Source: JAGLTQ01 sp964605385
Lineage (GTDB): Bacteria > Pseudomonadota > Gammaproteobacteria > UBA6429 > Thiohalophilaceae
Assembly: GCA_964605385.1 (NCBI GenBank)
Contig: CAZSCK010000086.1
Coordinates: 1-10,300 of the forward strand
DNA: 10,300 nt
Direction of reading: 5' to 3'
The position numbers were made by a program, and so were the translations under genes. The notes beneath the pieces are model-generated. The model searched no databases, had not been told where the DNA came from, and saw nothing but the letters and a program-made list of their open reading frames with translations. Positions 1 through 6,463 of the stretch are shown here, in pieces; the first letter of the stretch is position 1, and each line of letters starts with the position of its first letter.

Positions 1-89
1 ATAAAATACATTTCATTTTCAATAATGGAATGAGTCTAATTTTTAAATAATAATTACACCGTTCAACTATTAACTTTTCTTTCCTGAAC

Positions 90-103
90 TTGATCAAGAT
101 CAA
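90..103 (+). promoter_or_regulatory. FNR/Anr-type binding site upstream of yhcC-ubiUV
   Basis: The sequence TTGATCAAGATCAA is a perfect match to the FNR/Anr consensus TTGAT-N4-ATCAA. It is the strongest regulatory signal in the left intergenic region and lies about 127 bases before the yhcC start codon. Its centre (96.5) would put a class II start site near base 138, with a -10 near 125-131, where a plausible GATAAA is found. FNR-family regulators bind this site as Fe-S dimers when oxygen is absent. The downstream genes encode the O2-independent ubiquinone pathway, so activation under anoxia is the expected reading. The activation direction is inferred from position. Confidence 0.85.
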
Positions 104-124
104 GAACATATCTCACCTTTAAAC

Positions 125-130
125 GATAAA
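125..130 (+). promoter_or_regulatory. Putative -10 element of the yhcC-ubiUV promoter
   Basis: GATAAA matches four of six bases of the sigma-70 -10 consensus and lies within one base of the position expected for a class II FNR-dependent promoter activated from the box at 90-103. There is no convincing separate -35, as is usual when FNR replaces it. The start would fall near 137-138, giving an AT-rich leader of roughly 93 bases. Confidence 0.45.
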
Positions 131-230
131 GTACCTCTCGAAATTTACGCCCTTTAAATCTAATAAAATAATATTAGATAGATGAGATATTTTTATTGCT
201 TATATGGAAATTAGTAGTTTTATTAAATAA

Positions 231-1169
231 ATGATTTTATCCAATTATGTAAATACATTTGGTCAGTCGATGTTAGATAAACATCAACAACGCGTGCATA
301 AAATTGCCATTGATGCTGACTTTACCTGCCCAAACCGGGATGGAACGATTGGGCGTGGTGGTTGTACTTTTTGTAATAATGTTTCTTTCAGTCCGAATGG
401 ACGAAAGCCTGCACCACTTTCTCAACAAATTGCTTCGGGCAGAAAAGTATTAGTAAAACGTACTGGTGCACAGCAGTACCTTGCTTACTTTCAGGCTTAT
501 ACAAATACCTATGCCGATCCGAAAATATTAAAAAAATTATACGATAGTGCTTTAGCTGAACCTGATGTTATCGGCCTATGTATTGGAACGCGTCCAGATT
601 GCGTACCGCCCAAGGTTTTAGATTTACTTAGCAGTTATCAAGATCAAGGTTATGAAGTCTGGTTAGAGTTAGGCTTGCAATCAAGTTACGATAAAACCTT
701 AGAGCGCGTTAACCGTGGACATGATTATGCAACATACTGCAAAGCTATAAAGGAAGCACATAGCCGGCAACTATCCGTATGCACTCATTTAATTATTGGT
801 TTACCGGGTGAAGATAACTCGCATGCAAAAATAAGCTTGTTACGTGTCTTAGAGCAAGGTGTTGAAGGCCTTAAACTTCATCCTCTACATGTTGTTAAAG
901 GAACGGCTCTTGCAAATGAATGGCGACGCGGAGAGTACCAGGCGCTTAGTATGAACGAATACATAAATACGGTTGCTGATTTAGTTGCCTTAACCCCTAA
1001 AGAAATTATATTCCATCGTCTTACTGGAACTGCACAAAAAGATATCCTTCTTGCCCCCGAATGGTGCTCACAAAAATGGAATGTCTTAAATGGCATAACA
1101 GCAGAACTTAAGCAAAGAGGTCATCATCAGGGAATAAAATATGGAGAACACAGTACATGGTTGCCGTGA
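231..1169 (+). CDS. yhcC: YhcC-type radical SAM protein (TIGR01212 family)
   Basis: This is a 312-residue radical SAM protein of the YhcC/TIGR01212 family, about the same length as E. coli YhcC. Cys33, Cys45 and Cys48 form the family's CX11CX2C arrangement inside CPNRDGTIGRGGCTFC, expected to ligate the 4Fe-4S cluster that cleaves S-adenosylmethionine. Other conserved blocks are YLAYFQAYTNT, GTRPDC, the EVWLELGLQ strand with NRGHD after it, HLIIGLPGE and KLHPLHVVKG. The substrate is not established for the family. The ATG at 231 aligns with the family N-terminus but has only a weak ribosome-binding site. The 3' end overlaps ubiU by 13 bases, so the gene is almost certainly in one operon with ubiU and ubiV behind an FNR box. 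That context suggests, by inference, a job in anaerobic metabolism, possibly tied to ubiquinone synthesis. Confidence 0.93.
   Translation: MILSNYVNTFGQSMLDKHQQRVHKIAIDADFTCPNRDGTIGRGGCTFCNNVSFSPNGRKPAPLSQQIASGRKVLVKRTGAQQYLAYFQAYTNTYADPKILKKLYDSALAEPDVIGLCIGTRPDCVPPKVLDLLSSYQDQGYEVWLELGLQSSYDKTLERVNRGHDYATYCKAIKEAHSRQLSVCTHLIIGLPGEDNSHAKISLLRVLEQGVEGLKLHPLHVVKGTALANEWRRGEYQALSMNEYINTVADLVALTPKEIIFHRLTGTAQKDILLAPEWCSQKWNVLNGITAELKQRGHHQGIKYGEHSTWLP
1143..1147 (+). promoter_or_regulatory. Ribosome-binding site deciding the ubiU start
   Basis: GGAGA lies nine bases before ATG 1157 and inside the end of yhcC. It favours ATG 1157 over the in-frame GTG at 1166, which overlaps the yhcC stop as GTGA but would be 18 bases away from this site. 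Confidence 0.6.
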
Positions 1170-2173
1170 AAAATAAAATTGAATTAGTCTGTCCCGCCGG
1201 CAGCTTACCTGCTTTACGTGCCGCGGTAGATAATGGTGCCGATGCTGTCTACATTGGCTTTCGTGATGCAACCAATGCACGAAATTTTCCCGGATTAAAT
1301 TTTAGCTTTGAAGAGGCGCAGAAAGGCATAGACTATGCGCATAAAAAAAATGCAAAAGTTTTATTAGCCTTAAATACTTTTCCTCAGCCTGCGGACTGGT
1401 CACTTTGGACAACTGCAATTGATAATGCAGCAAAGCTCGGAGTTGATGCTGTCATTCTGGCAGATCCGGGTTTAATGCATTATGCCTCACGCAACTATCC
1501 TGAGTTACGTTTACACCTTTCAGTACAGGGCTCCGCAACCAATAAACATGCAATTGGGTTTTTTAAAGATAACTTTAATATACAACGTGTTGTTTTGCCC
1601 CGCGTATTATCTCTTGCTCAAGTGCGTAATGTTATTAATACCAGTCCCGTCGAAGTTGAAGTATTCGGCTTTGGCAGTTTATGTGTCATGGTTGAAGGAC
1701 GTTGTGTCTTGTCATCCTATGTAACCGGTGAGTCGCCAAATTCATGCGGCGTATGTTCTCCAGCAAAAGCGGTTAAATGGGTAGAGACAGCTGGAGGCAG
1801 GCAATCAAGATTAAACGGTGTATTAATTGATCAATATACTGCTAATGAAAATGCAGGCTATCCCACTTTATGTAAAGGCCGTTTTCAGGTTGGTGAAAAT
1901 ACTTTTTATGCGATTGAAGAACCTACCAGTTTAAATACATTACCTATACTGGCTGAAATAATGGAAATGGGTGTTGCCGCCATTAAAGTTGAAGGTCGCC
2001 AACGAAGTCCTGCCTATGTTGCCCAGGTCACAAAAATATTACGAGCCGCGATTGATTCATGTCAGGCAGATCCAAAAAATTACACACCTAATCAGGAATG
2101 GATAGAGGGGCTGGATCATCTGTCTGAAGGTAATTCTCATACATTAGGTGCTTATCATCGCCCCTGGCAGTAA
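1157..2173 (+). CDS. ubiU: O2-independent ubiquinone biosynthesis protein UbiU (peptidase U32 family)
   Basis: The 338-residue product aligns along its length with E. coli UbiU (YhbU). Shared blocks include CPAGSLPAL near the N-terminus, NGADAVYIG, GSLCVMVEGRC, SSYVTGESPN, ENAGYPTLCKGR, EEPTSLNTL, KVEGRQRSPAYV and the C-terminal LGAYHRPWQ. Cys176, Cys183, Cys200 and Cys239 fall where the four cluster-binding cysteines of E. coli UbiU lie (169, 176, 193, 232, shifted by seven), so a 4Fe-4S cluster is expected. Cys197 (NSCGVC) is an additional cysteine. In the known system UbiU pairs with UbiV and carries out hydroxylations of the ubiquinone ring without O2, with prephenate reported as the oxygen donor. 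The start overlaps yhcC and ubiV follows after 46 bases. The family was once annotated as peptidases, but no protease role is implied here. Confidence 0.96.
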   Translation: MVAVKNKIELVCPAGSLPALRAAVDNGADAVYIGFRDATNARNFPGLNFSFEEAQKGIDYAHKKNAKVLLALNTFPQPADWSLWTTAIDNAAKLGVDAVILADPGLMHYASRNYPELRLHLSVQGSATNKHAIGFFKDNFNIQRVVLPRVLSLAQVRNVINTSPVEVEVFGFGSLCVMVEGRCVLSSYVTGESPNSCGVCSPAKAVKWVETAGGRQSRLNGVLIDQYTANENAGYPTLCKGRFQVGENTFYAIEEPTSLNTLPILAEIMEMGVAAIKVEGRQRSPAYVAQVTKILRAAIDSCQADPKNYTPNQEWIEGLDHLSEGNSHTLGAYHRPWQ

Positions 2174-2219
2174 AGCCAAATAACTATCAAGCCAATAAAT
2201 TATTAACGGAAAATAATTA

Positions 2220-3095
2220 ATGAAACTTTCACTGGGTCCACTGCAATACTTTTGGTCAAAAGAAAAAGTTTTTTCTTTTTATGAAGAAATGGAAAAACTG
2301 CCTGTCGATATTATTTATCTTGGTGAGGTTGTTTGTTCTAAACGACGTCAATTAAAATTTGAGGACTGGGTAACTATTGCAGAAAAATTAACCGCTGCAG
2401 GCAAAGAAGTCATTCTTTCCACTATGACTTTATTGGTTGCTGATTCTGAACTGGCTCAACTAAAAAAAATCTGCACAAACGAGAGTTATGCCGTTGAAGC
2501 CAATGATACGTCTGCTCTACATCTTATGACAGGTAAACAAGATTACATCGCTGGCCCACATATTAATATGTATAACGCAGAAACTTTGGCTGTACTACAT
2601 GATGCTGGTGCCAAACGCTGGGTTATGCCAATAGAGCTTTCTGAAAAAACACTGACCGATTTACAAAATGAAAAACCTGAAAATATGGAAACTGAAATTT
2701 TTGTTTACGGTAATATCCCGCTTTCTTTTTCTGCGCGTTGTTTCACTGCACGCGCTTTTAATTTACCCAAAGATCAATGTGATTTTCGTTGTGAAAAATT
2801 TGATCAGGGAATGCCTTTAACTACACAAGATCAGCAAAACTTATTTTTAATTAATGGTATTCAATTGCAATCGGGTATTCCGTGTAATTTATTATCTGTA
2901 GTGGAAAGGCTGCGTGAGCTTAATGTGGATGTATTACGAATTTCTCCGCAAGATGAAAACATGAGTTCCATCATCCATGCTTTTAGAGCAAGCATAGATA
3001 ATGATAAATCTAATATAGAATTACAAACTCCTAAAGAAGGATGGTGTAACGGCTACTGGTATGGTCAACCAGGTCTTGATTGGAAAAATATATAA
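2220..3095 (+). CDS. ubiV: O2-independent ubiquinone biosynthesis protein UbiV (peptidase U32 family)
   Basis: The 291-residue protein is the UbiV (YhbV) partner of UbiU. It begins MKLSLGPLQYFW, as in E. coli UbiV (MKYSLGP), and carries YLGEVVCSKRR, SARCFTAR with LPKDQC after it, the FLINGIQ-like block and the terminal CNGYW motif. Cys39, Cys174, Cys187 and Cys191 match the four cluster ligands of E. coli UbiV (39, 180, 193, 197) with the same spacing among the last three, so the Fe-S cluster is expected to be intact. It acts as a heterodimer with UbiU in oxygen-independent ring hydroxylation. The upstream gap of 46 bases has only a weak purine-rich stretch (ACGGAAAA) and no promoter that stands out, so transcription from the yhcC promoter is likely. 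Nothing in the sequence suggests damage. Confidence 0.96.
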   Translation: MKLSLGPLQYFWSKEKVFSFYEEMEKLPVDIIYLGEVVCSKRRQLKFEDWVTIAEKLTAAGKEVILSTMTLLVADSELAQLKKICTNESYAVEANDTSALHLMTGKQDYIAGPHINMYNAETLAVLHDAGAKRWVMPIELSEKTLTDLQNEKPENMETEIFVYGNIPLSFSARCFTARAFNLPKDQCDFRCEKFDQGMPLTTQDQQNLFLINGIQLQSGIPCNLLSVVERLRELNVDVLRISPQDENMSSIIHAFRASIDNDKSNIELQTPKEGWCNGYWYGQPGLDWKNI

Positions 3096-3122
3096 CCAGC
3101 CAGCTATATATTACAACATTGC

Positions 3123-3144
3123 AGGTCGGTCTTCAGGCCGACCT
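3123..3144. repeat. REP-like GC-rich hairpin between convergent ubiV and ubiT
   Basis: AGGTCGG (3123-3129) pairs with CCGACCT (3138-3144) around an eight-base loop, with a possible extra T-G pair shortening the loop to CTTCAG. It is a GC-rich island in very AT-rich spacer DNA. On the minus strand it reads GTAGGTCGG at its 5' foot; a GTAG foot followed by a GC-rich stem is typical of REP sequences mobilised by RAYT (TnpA-REP) proteins in gammaproteobacteria. There is no T-tract on either side, so it is not a classical Rho-independent terminator, although such a hairpin between convergent genes may stabilise both 3' ends. Confidence 0.6.
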
Positions 3145-3163
3145 ACATTTAGTACGATCACAA

Positions 3164-3679
3164 TTAATTGAATAATGCCTTCTCACTCAACTTATGAAAA
3201 CGTTTACCAAGTTCTAATCGTTCTATTAATGGTGCAACACGTGTAGTCAATGTCTGTCCCAAAATAGATTTTAAATAAACGCTTGTATCAAAATCCATCG
3301 CATCAATCAGATTTTTAATATACAAACCATCTTCCGTATTACCTTCAATACTCAAATGGCGAGAAAAAAATAAACTATCCGGATCTTCATTTCCCGTAGC
3401 AAGTAATAAAAATGTTTTTAAATCACCAGAAATATGAACATCAGCAACCGTATTTAATTTTGTATCATCAACTAATCGATTATTGCGAATAATAAACTTC
3501 CAGCAATTCCCCGTATCTTTAATCGTTAATTGCAGACGCTTACCTTCCATATGATCTAAGCGCGAAGTAATTTCCTGCCCTTTCATTAAGTGTCCACCCA
3601 TTCGACTTATCAAGTGGGTGTGAATTTTATCTGGAACAAAACGAAGAAAGTGATGTAAAGGTTTCAATGAAAAGGACAT
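3164..3679 (-). CDS. ubiT: Ubiquinone biosynthesis accessory factor UbiT (SCP2 sterol-carrier domain)
   Basis: The 171-residue protein is a UbiT (YhbT) homologue with one SCP2-like lipid-binding domain over about residues 40-135. The YhbT signature is clear: GDLKTFLLLATGNEDPDSLFF (from residue 85), then HLSIEGNTEDGLYIKNLIDAMD (108-129). The N-terminal 35 residues contain the family's basic, hydrophobic helix (PLHHFLRFVPDKI). UbiT binds prenylated ubiquinone intermediates and is thought to replace UbiJ as the lipid-carrying scaffold for the anaerobic pathway with UbiU-UbiV. The gene faces ubiV tail to tail with 68 bases between the stops, whereas in E. coli ubiT and ubiUV are divergent. It has its own FNR-like box and -10 upstream. 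The ATG has a GAG about ten bases before it. Confidence 0.93.
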   Translation of the reverse strand: MSFSLKPLHHFLRFVPDKIHTHLISRMGGHLMKGQEITSRLDHMEGKRLQLTIKDTGNCWKFIIRNNRLVDDTKLNTVADVHISGDLKTFLLLATGNEDPDSLFFSRHLSIEGNTEDGLYIKNLIDAMDFDTSVYLKSILGQTLTTRVAPLIERLELGKRFHKLSEKALFN

Positions 3680-3708
3680 TTTATTAATCTCAATTATTTA
3701 ACCTTACG

Positions 3709-3714
3709 AATATA
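3709..3714 (-). promoter_or_regulatory. -10 element of the ubiT promoter
   Basis: Read on the minus strand the bases are TATATT, five of six to the -10 consensus. They occupy exactly -12 to -7 for a start at 3702, which is the start predicted by placing the FNR-like box centre (3743.5) at -41.5. The fit of box and -10 is the main support for an FNR-activated class II promoter. The leader to the ubiT ATG would be about 22 bases. Confidence 0.65.
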
Positions 3715-3736
3715 AAACAACTAATAAGCTAACTAT

Positions 3737-3750
3737 ATGATCTAGATCAA
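3737..3750 (-). promoter_or_regulatory. FNR/Anr-type binding site upstream of ubiT
   Basis: On the minus strand the site is TTGATCTAGATCAT, one mismatch from TTGAT-N4-ATCAA, with the mismatch in the last base. It lies about 58 bases upstream of the ubiT start codon. Together with the perfect box at 90-103, it places both transcription units of the ubiUVT set under the same probable oxygen control. Confidence 0.75.
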
Positions 3751-3801
3751 TAGATCCTTTAAAAAATTTAGACTAAGCTTAACAAGATATTTAATATATC
3801 C

Positions 3802-4629
3802 TTATTTATGCAACGGCTGACAGCCTAAACAACAATATCCCATCCGCCCGGAAAATTTATCTTTCACTATTTTCTCTCCACACTGGTAACAGGGAAGTCC
3901 TTTCCGGCGGTAGACATTAAAACGATAATCTTCAAATTCTACGCCCCGCTTCGCCAGTTTTTTTGCACGTGATAATAAGTTAGTTATACCTTTGGTTTCA
4001 TAAGATTGCAGGGTAAATAACAGACTATTGTGCGCAAGCTGTTCGAGCTGCTGATCATTAATATCACAAATACGCGTTTCCGGGTGCAAGCCTGTAAGAT
4101 GCAATATCTCACAACATAGATAATTACCTATGCCAGCCAAAATACTCTGATCCTGCAAAAGAGTCATAAGGCTGCGCCGCGATTTTTGATACTTCATTAA
4201 TCTTTGCACAACCATTTTCTGCGTTGTGTTTTTTGATAACAACTCCAGTCCTAATTTACTTAGATAAGGATGATTTGCAAGTTCATGCTCTTTAAGAACA
4301 GTGATGTCTGAAGCACTATAAAGAAATGCTGCTCCCTTTTGCATATGAATAGAAAGACGCAACTGCCGTTTCACATCAGGTGTTTTTTCATCTGGCGAGA
4401 TAAACCATTTACCATAGAGATTGTTATGACTATAAATCGTATAACCATTGGCGAAGCGGATAAGCATCGCTTTTCCTTTTGCACTAACTTCGACAATCCG
4501 CTTATTTTTTAGTTTGCCCTGATAGGGTTTCAGGTTATCAAAGGCAAAAAATATTTTTGTTACCTTACCTTGCTCAAGGATTTCTGCAAGCTCATCCCTT
4601 GCACGTTGAATTTCCGGACCTTCAGGCAT
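3802..4629 (-). CDS. nei: Endonuclease VIII (Nei), DNA glycosylase/AP lyase
   Basis: The 275-residue protein belongs to the Fpg/Nei family and is closest to E. coli Nei. It begins MPEGPEI, so after removal of Met the catalytic proline and glutamate (Pro2, Glu3 here) are in place, which fixes the start. Lys53 in the AKGKA loop matches catalytic Lys52 of mature Nei. Nei-type blocks include FAFDNLKPYQ, YSHNNLYGKW and LYSASDI. The helix-two-turn-helix motif is at LAGIGNYL (164-171). A C-terminal zinc finger uses Cys247, Cys250, Cys267 and Cys270, with Arg262 as the expected phosphate-binding residue. It excises oxidised pyrimidines and cuts the abasic site by beta,delta-elimination. The gene lies 39 bases after hipA on the same strand without a clear promoter or strong ribosome-binding site, so co-transcription with hipBA is possible. 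Confidence 0.93.
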   Translation of the reverse strand: MPEGPEIQRARDELAEILEQGKVTKIFFAFDNLKPYQGKLKNKRIVEVSAKGKAMLIRFANGYTIYSHNNLYGKWFISPDEKTPDVKRQLRLSIHMQKGAAFLYSASDITVLKEHELANHPYLSKLGLELLSKNTTQKMVVQRLMKYQKSRRSLMTLLQDQSILAGIGNYLCCEILHLTGLHPETRICDINDQQLEQLAHNSLLFTLQSYETKGITNLLSRAKKLAKRGVEFEDYRFNVYRRKGLPCYQCGEKIVKDKFSGRMGYCCLGCQPLHK

Positions 4630-4668
4630 TATTTAAAAGTAATAGAGTAGGCAAGGCATAAATTTTTT

Positions 4669-6069
4669 TCATTCAACTCTAATCCCTTTTAAAAGAGCTC
4701 GTTCTTTTTTAATTGTTTCAATTAATAATTTTTTATTTTGTTCCGGCACACCATTCAAAGCCTCTACATGTTTAATATAATCTTTTGTTTTTTCAGCAAC
4801 TTCATCAATTAAACTTATCGCTTGTTTTTTTGTATATTGATATGCTTCACCTAATTTAATCATATTTTCTCTTAAACCACCCACTTCATCATCAAAAATA
4901 AGCGGAATAGCAAAACGTGTATTGTGACGTGACCATGCACGCATAGGGGCAGGATCGTAAACAGGGGCTAACTTCACATTTTCAGCACCGCCAAGAAATG
5001 ACAAATTTTCTAAATGCAGATCACCATTGCCGGTAAATAAAGCAACGATTAAACGTTTGTATAATTCCTGTTGTGTTGCGCGCACATCCATATTGGCAAC
5101 TTTACCCAGGCGAGCAATGCGGTGCGCCATTTCTTCCAAATCAGTATCTGCATTACTTTGAAAATATTTATCGCCAATCGCAAACACGGAATAAAAGGAT
5201 TCCATCGGAATTGGATACCCTTCTTCTGAACGATCAAAGCGTTTAATCGCCAGCACGCGCATACCATCAATTTCTGACAACCAGAATTGTGGCACTTCAA
5301 AATCCAGCTCTCGATGAAGTTCAAGACACAACGCTTCCAAAACCAATACGCCTTCATAACCGATGGGCTCAATTTTTAAAATCACATCAACATAGTTAAC
5401 ACCATCGACTTCTTTTGTACCCGGACTTGCAAACTCACCTTGCCAGTTTTTTATATCAGGAATAGAAACCAGTATTTTTGGAATCATGCCACCAACGGAA
5501 GGCGTTGGACCAAAGGCATCTAACAGTTCATCATCATCTATGTCATAAACGGTATTTTGAATTTCAGCTTGAATCTGTTTCCAGTAAGCTGAACGCGAAG
5601 TGAGTAAATTTCTTTGTTCTGGATTGTTATAATAATTTTCCGCAATACGATCATCACGAAAAATATCCAGGTGACCAATACCATTATGCGCTGACAATAA
5701 TAAAATTTCCCAGTCAGTGTCTAAACCGGGCTTAGGTGGAAAATCACTTTTTTCTAAAATGCGTGTATACAGCCGACGTTGAATATTAGTTTCATTTCGT
5801 GCCGGTAACATACTCATTAAACGCGGATAAAGCGGAATCGCATCTTTGGCTAAGTAAGTCACTTGCTCAGTTTTATATTGTTGTGGTGGCGCTAACAAAG
5901 AAACTCCACCCGCCAGATATTTAGCGCCGTACTCCGCATCATACTCAATGAACTCTTTGGTATAACTAAAGCGCGTTTGTTTTGGCGTCACAAGCATATC
6001 AGCCATTTTTAACGGGCCGTCTTTTGTGCGCGTCCAAATGACCGCATGTTTGTCTGTGCTTAAAACCAT
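4669..6069 (-). CDS. hipA: HipA-family serine/threonine kinase toxin
   Basis: The 466-residue protein has the HipA layout: an N-terminal subdomain (about 1-90, with GGVSLLAPP) and a kinase-like core. The glycine-rich loop SVGGMIPK starts at Ser191, the position of the autophosphorylated Ser150 in E. coli HipA (SIAGAQEK). Lys232 in VILKIEP is the probable ATP-binding lysine. KRFDR (276-280) matches the HipA ERFDR block. The catalytic loop is NGDLHLEN with Asp350 and Asn355, and Asp372 in VYDPAPM is the metal-binding aspartate. All key residues are present, so an active kinase is likely. E. coli HipA phosphorylates glutamyl-tRNA synthetase, causing growth arrest and persistence; other HipA proteins use other targets, so the substrate is unknown here. 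At 466 residues it is somewhat longer than E. coli HipA (440). Its ATG directly follows the hipB stop (TAAATG), implying coupled translation. Confidence 0.9.
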   Translation of the reverse strand: MVLSTDKHAVIWTRTKDGPLKMADMLVTPKQTRFSYTKEFIEYDAEYGAKYLAGGVSLLAPPQQYKTEQVTYLAKDAIPLYPRLMSMLPARNETNIQRRLYTRILEKSDFPPKPGLDTDWEILLLSAHNGIGHLDIFRDDRIAENYYNNPEQRNLLTSRSAYWKQIQAEIQNTVYDIDDDELLDAFGPTPSVGGMIPKILVSIPDIKNWQGEFASPGTKEVDGVNYVDVILKIEPIGYEGVLVLEALCLELHRELDFEVPQFWLSEIDGMRVLAIKRFDRSEEGYPIPMESFYSVFAIGDKYFQSNADTDLEEMAHRIARLGKVANMDVRATQQELYKRLIVALFTGNGDLHLENLSFLGGAENVKLAPVYDPAPMRAWSRHNTRFAIPLIFDDEVGGLRENMIKLGEAYQYTKKQAISLIDEVAEKTKDYIKHVEALNGVPEQNKKLLIETIKKERALLKGIRVE

Positions 6070-6330
6070 TTAAAAAAACTCACCTTTGCGAATTGTTTCT
6101 AACGCATCATCATCAGGCACATACGCCAGACGCAACCCCACTAACCGCCCCAGAGCATCTAGCGTTGCAAAGTCACCATTTTTGCGCCCTTTCATGCGTG
6201 ACAAAGTTTCAGCTGAAATGGGTAAACGTTTGGCCATGGTTTTTCCATCCATGCCTTGCTCATCACCGCGCATGAGCACCTCACTTAATAATTTCTCAAA
6301 GGCTTGTTGCTGTTCGGGTTTAGGATTCAT
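6070..6330 (-). CDS. hipB: HipB-like HTH antitoxin/autorepressor
   Basis: The 86-residue protein carries one XRE/Cro-type helix-turn-helix at about residues 27-68: GKTMAKRLPISAETLSRMK as the first helices and recognition helix, then DFATLDALGRLVGLRL, the usual closing block of antitoxin repressors. It should bind DNA as a dimer, repress its own operon and neutralise HipA. ATG 6330 is preferred, with AGG nine bases upstream; an in-frame TTG at 6345 would add five residues but is too close to the likely transcript start and lacks a ribosome-binding site. The stop abuts the hipA ATG. The tail ends in KGEFF; E. coli HipB ends in a Trp that contacts HipA, so the terminal aromatic pair may play a similar part, which is inference. 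The DNA-binding half is better supported than the exact subfamily. Confidence 0.85.
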   Translation of the reverse strand: MNPKPEQQQAFEKLLSEVLMRGDEQGMDGKTMAKRLPISAETLSRMKGRKNGDFATLDALGRLVGLRLAYVPDDDALETIRKGEFF

Positions 6331-6345
6331 AAATAACCTATACAA

Positions 6346-6363
6346 ATTGACTATATTATCAAT
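6346..6363. promoter_or_regulatory. Putative HipB operator O1 (ATTGA-N8-TCAAT)
   Basis: The inverted repeat ATTGA (6346-6350) and TCAAT (6359-6363), extendable by one A-T pair on the outside, has the same 5-8-5 geometry as the E. coli HipB operator (TATCC-N8-GGATA). It overlaps the probable hipBA -10 and start site, the right place for autorepression. An identical copy lies exactly 50 bases to the right. Binding by this HipB is inferred. Confidence 0.6.
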
Positions 6364-6367
6364 TATA
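6362..6367 (-). promoter_or_regulatory. -10 element of the hipBA promoter
   Basis: The minus strand reads TATAAT, a perfect -10, about 32 bases upstream of the hipB ATG. The start would fall near 6355, leaving a leader of about 25 bases with an AGG before the ATG. The -35 region (about 6385-6390) is poor. The element overlaps the left operator-like repeat. Confidence 0.5.
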
Positions 6368-6395
6368 GCTAAATAACTGCATTAATAAACATAAT

Positions 6396-6413
6396 ATTGA
6401 TCTTTTCGTCAAT
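6396..6413. promoter_or_regulatory. Putative HipB operator O2 (ATTGA-N8-TCAAT)
   Basis: This is a second copy of the ATTGA-N8-TCAAT repeat, with identical arms (6396-6400 and 6409-6413) and an unrelated eight-base centre. Its centre is 50 bases from the first copy, about five helical turns, so two dimers would sit on the same DNA face. Its right arm covers the -35 position of the probable dnaG promoter. Confidence 0.55.
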
Positions 6414-6430
6414 TTCAAGACCGTTATTCA

Positions 6431-6436
6431 TATAAT
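6431..6436 (+). promoter_or_regulatory. -10 element of the dnaG promoter
   Basis: TATAAT is a perfect -10 hexamer, giving a start near 6443 and a leader of roughly 77 bases before dnaG ATG 6520. The 17-base-spaced -35 (6408-6413, GTCAAT) is poor and coincides with the right arm of the second operator-like repeat. Confidence 0.5.
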
Positions 6437-6463
6437 TCCAGCTCAGGAAACAAGAAACAATAC

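Noticed and set aside
159..178. Inverted repeat TCTAATA/TATTAGA in the yhcC leader as a regulatory hairpin
   Set aside because: It is a seven-pair stem with only one G-C pair; such repeats are expected in DNA this AT-rich.
204..230. Eight-codon frame (ATG GAA ... TAA) ending immediately before the yhcC ATG
   Set aside because: It has no ribosome-binding site and lies in very AT-rich leader; the abutment is probably chance.
3123..3150. Rho-independent terminator between ubiV and ubiT
   Set aside because: No T-run follows the hairpin on either strand; the REP-like reading fits better.
3161..3170. 10-bp palindrome CAATTAATTG at the ubiT stop
   Set aside because: It is short, consists almost only of A and T, and has no matching partner site.
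5049..5372. 107-codon minus-strand frame inside hipA
   Set aside because: It is a shifted frame over the conserved HipA kinase core; no frameshift in hipA is needed, since all motifs are in one frame.
6343..6345. TTG as the hipB start codon
   Set aside because: It would lie about ten bases from the likely transcript start without a ribosome-binding site; ATG 6330 has AGG upstream.
6351..6368. CTATA-N8-TATAG as the HipB operator
   Set aside because: It has the right geometry but occurs once and overlaps the ATTGA-N8-TCAAT site, which is present twice with identical arms.
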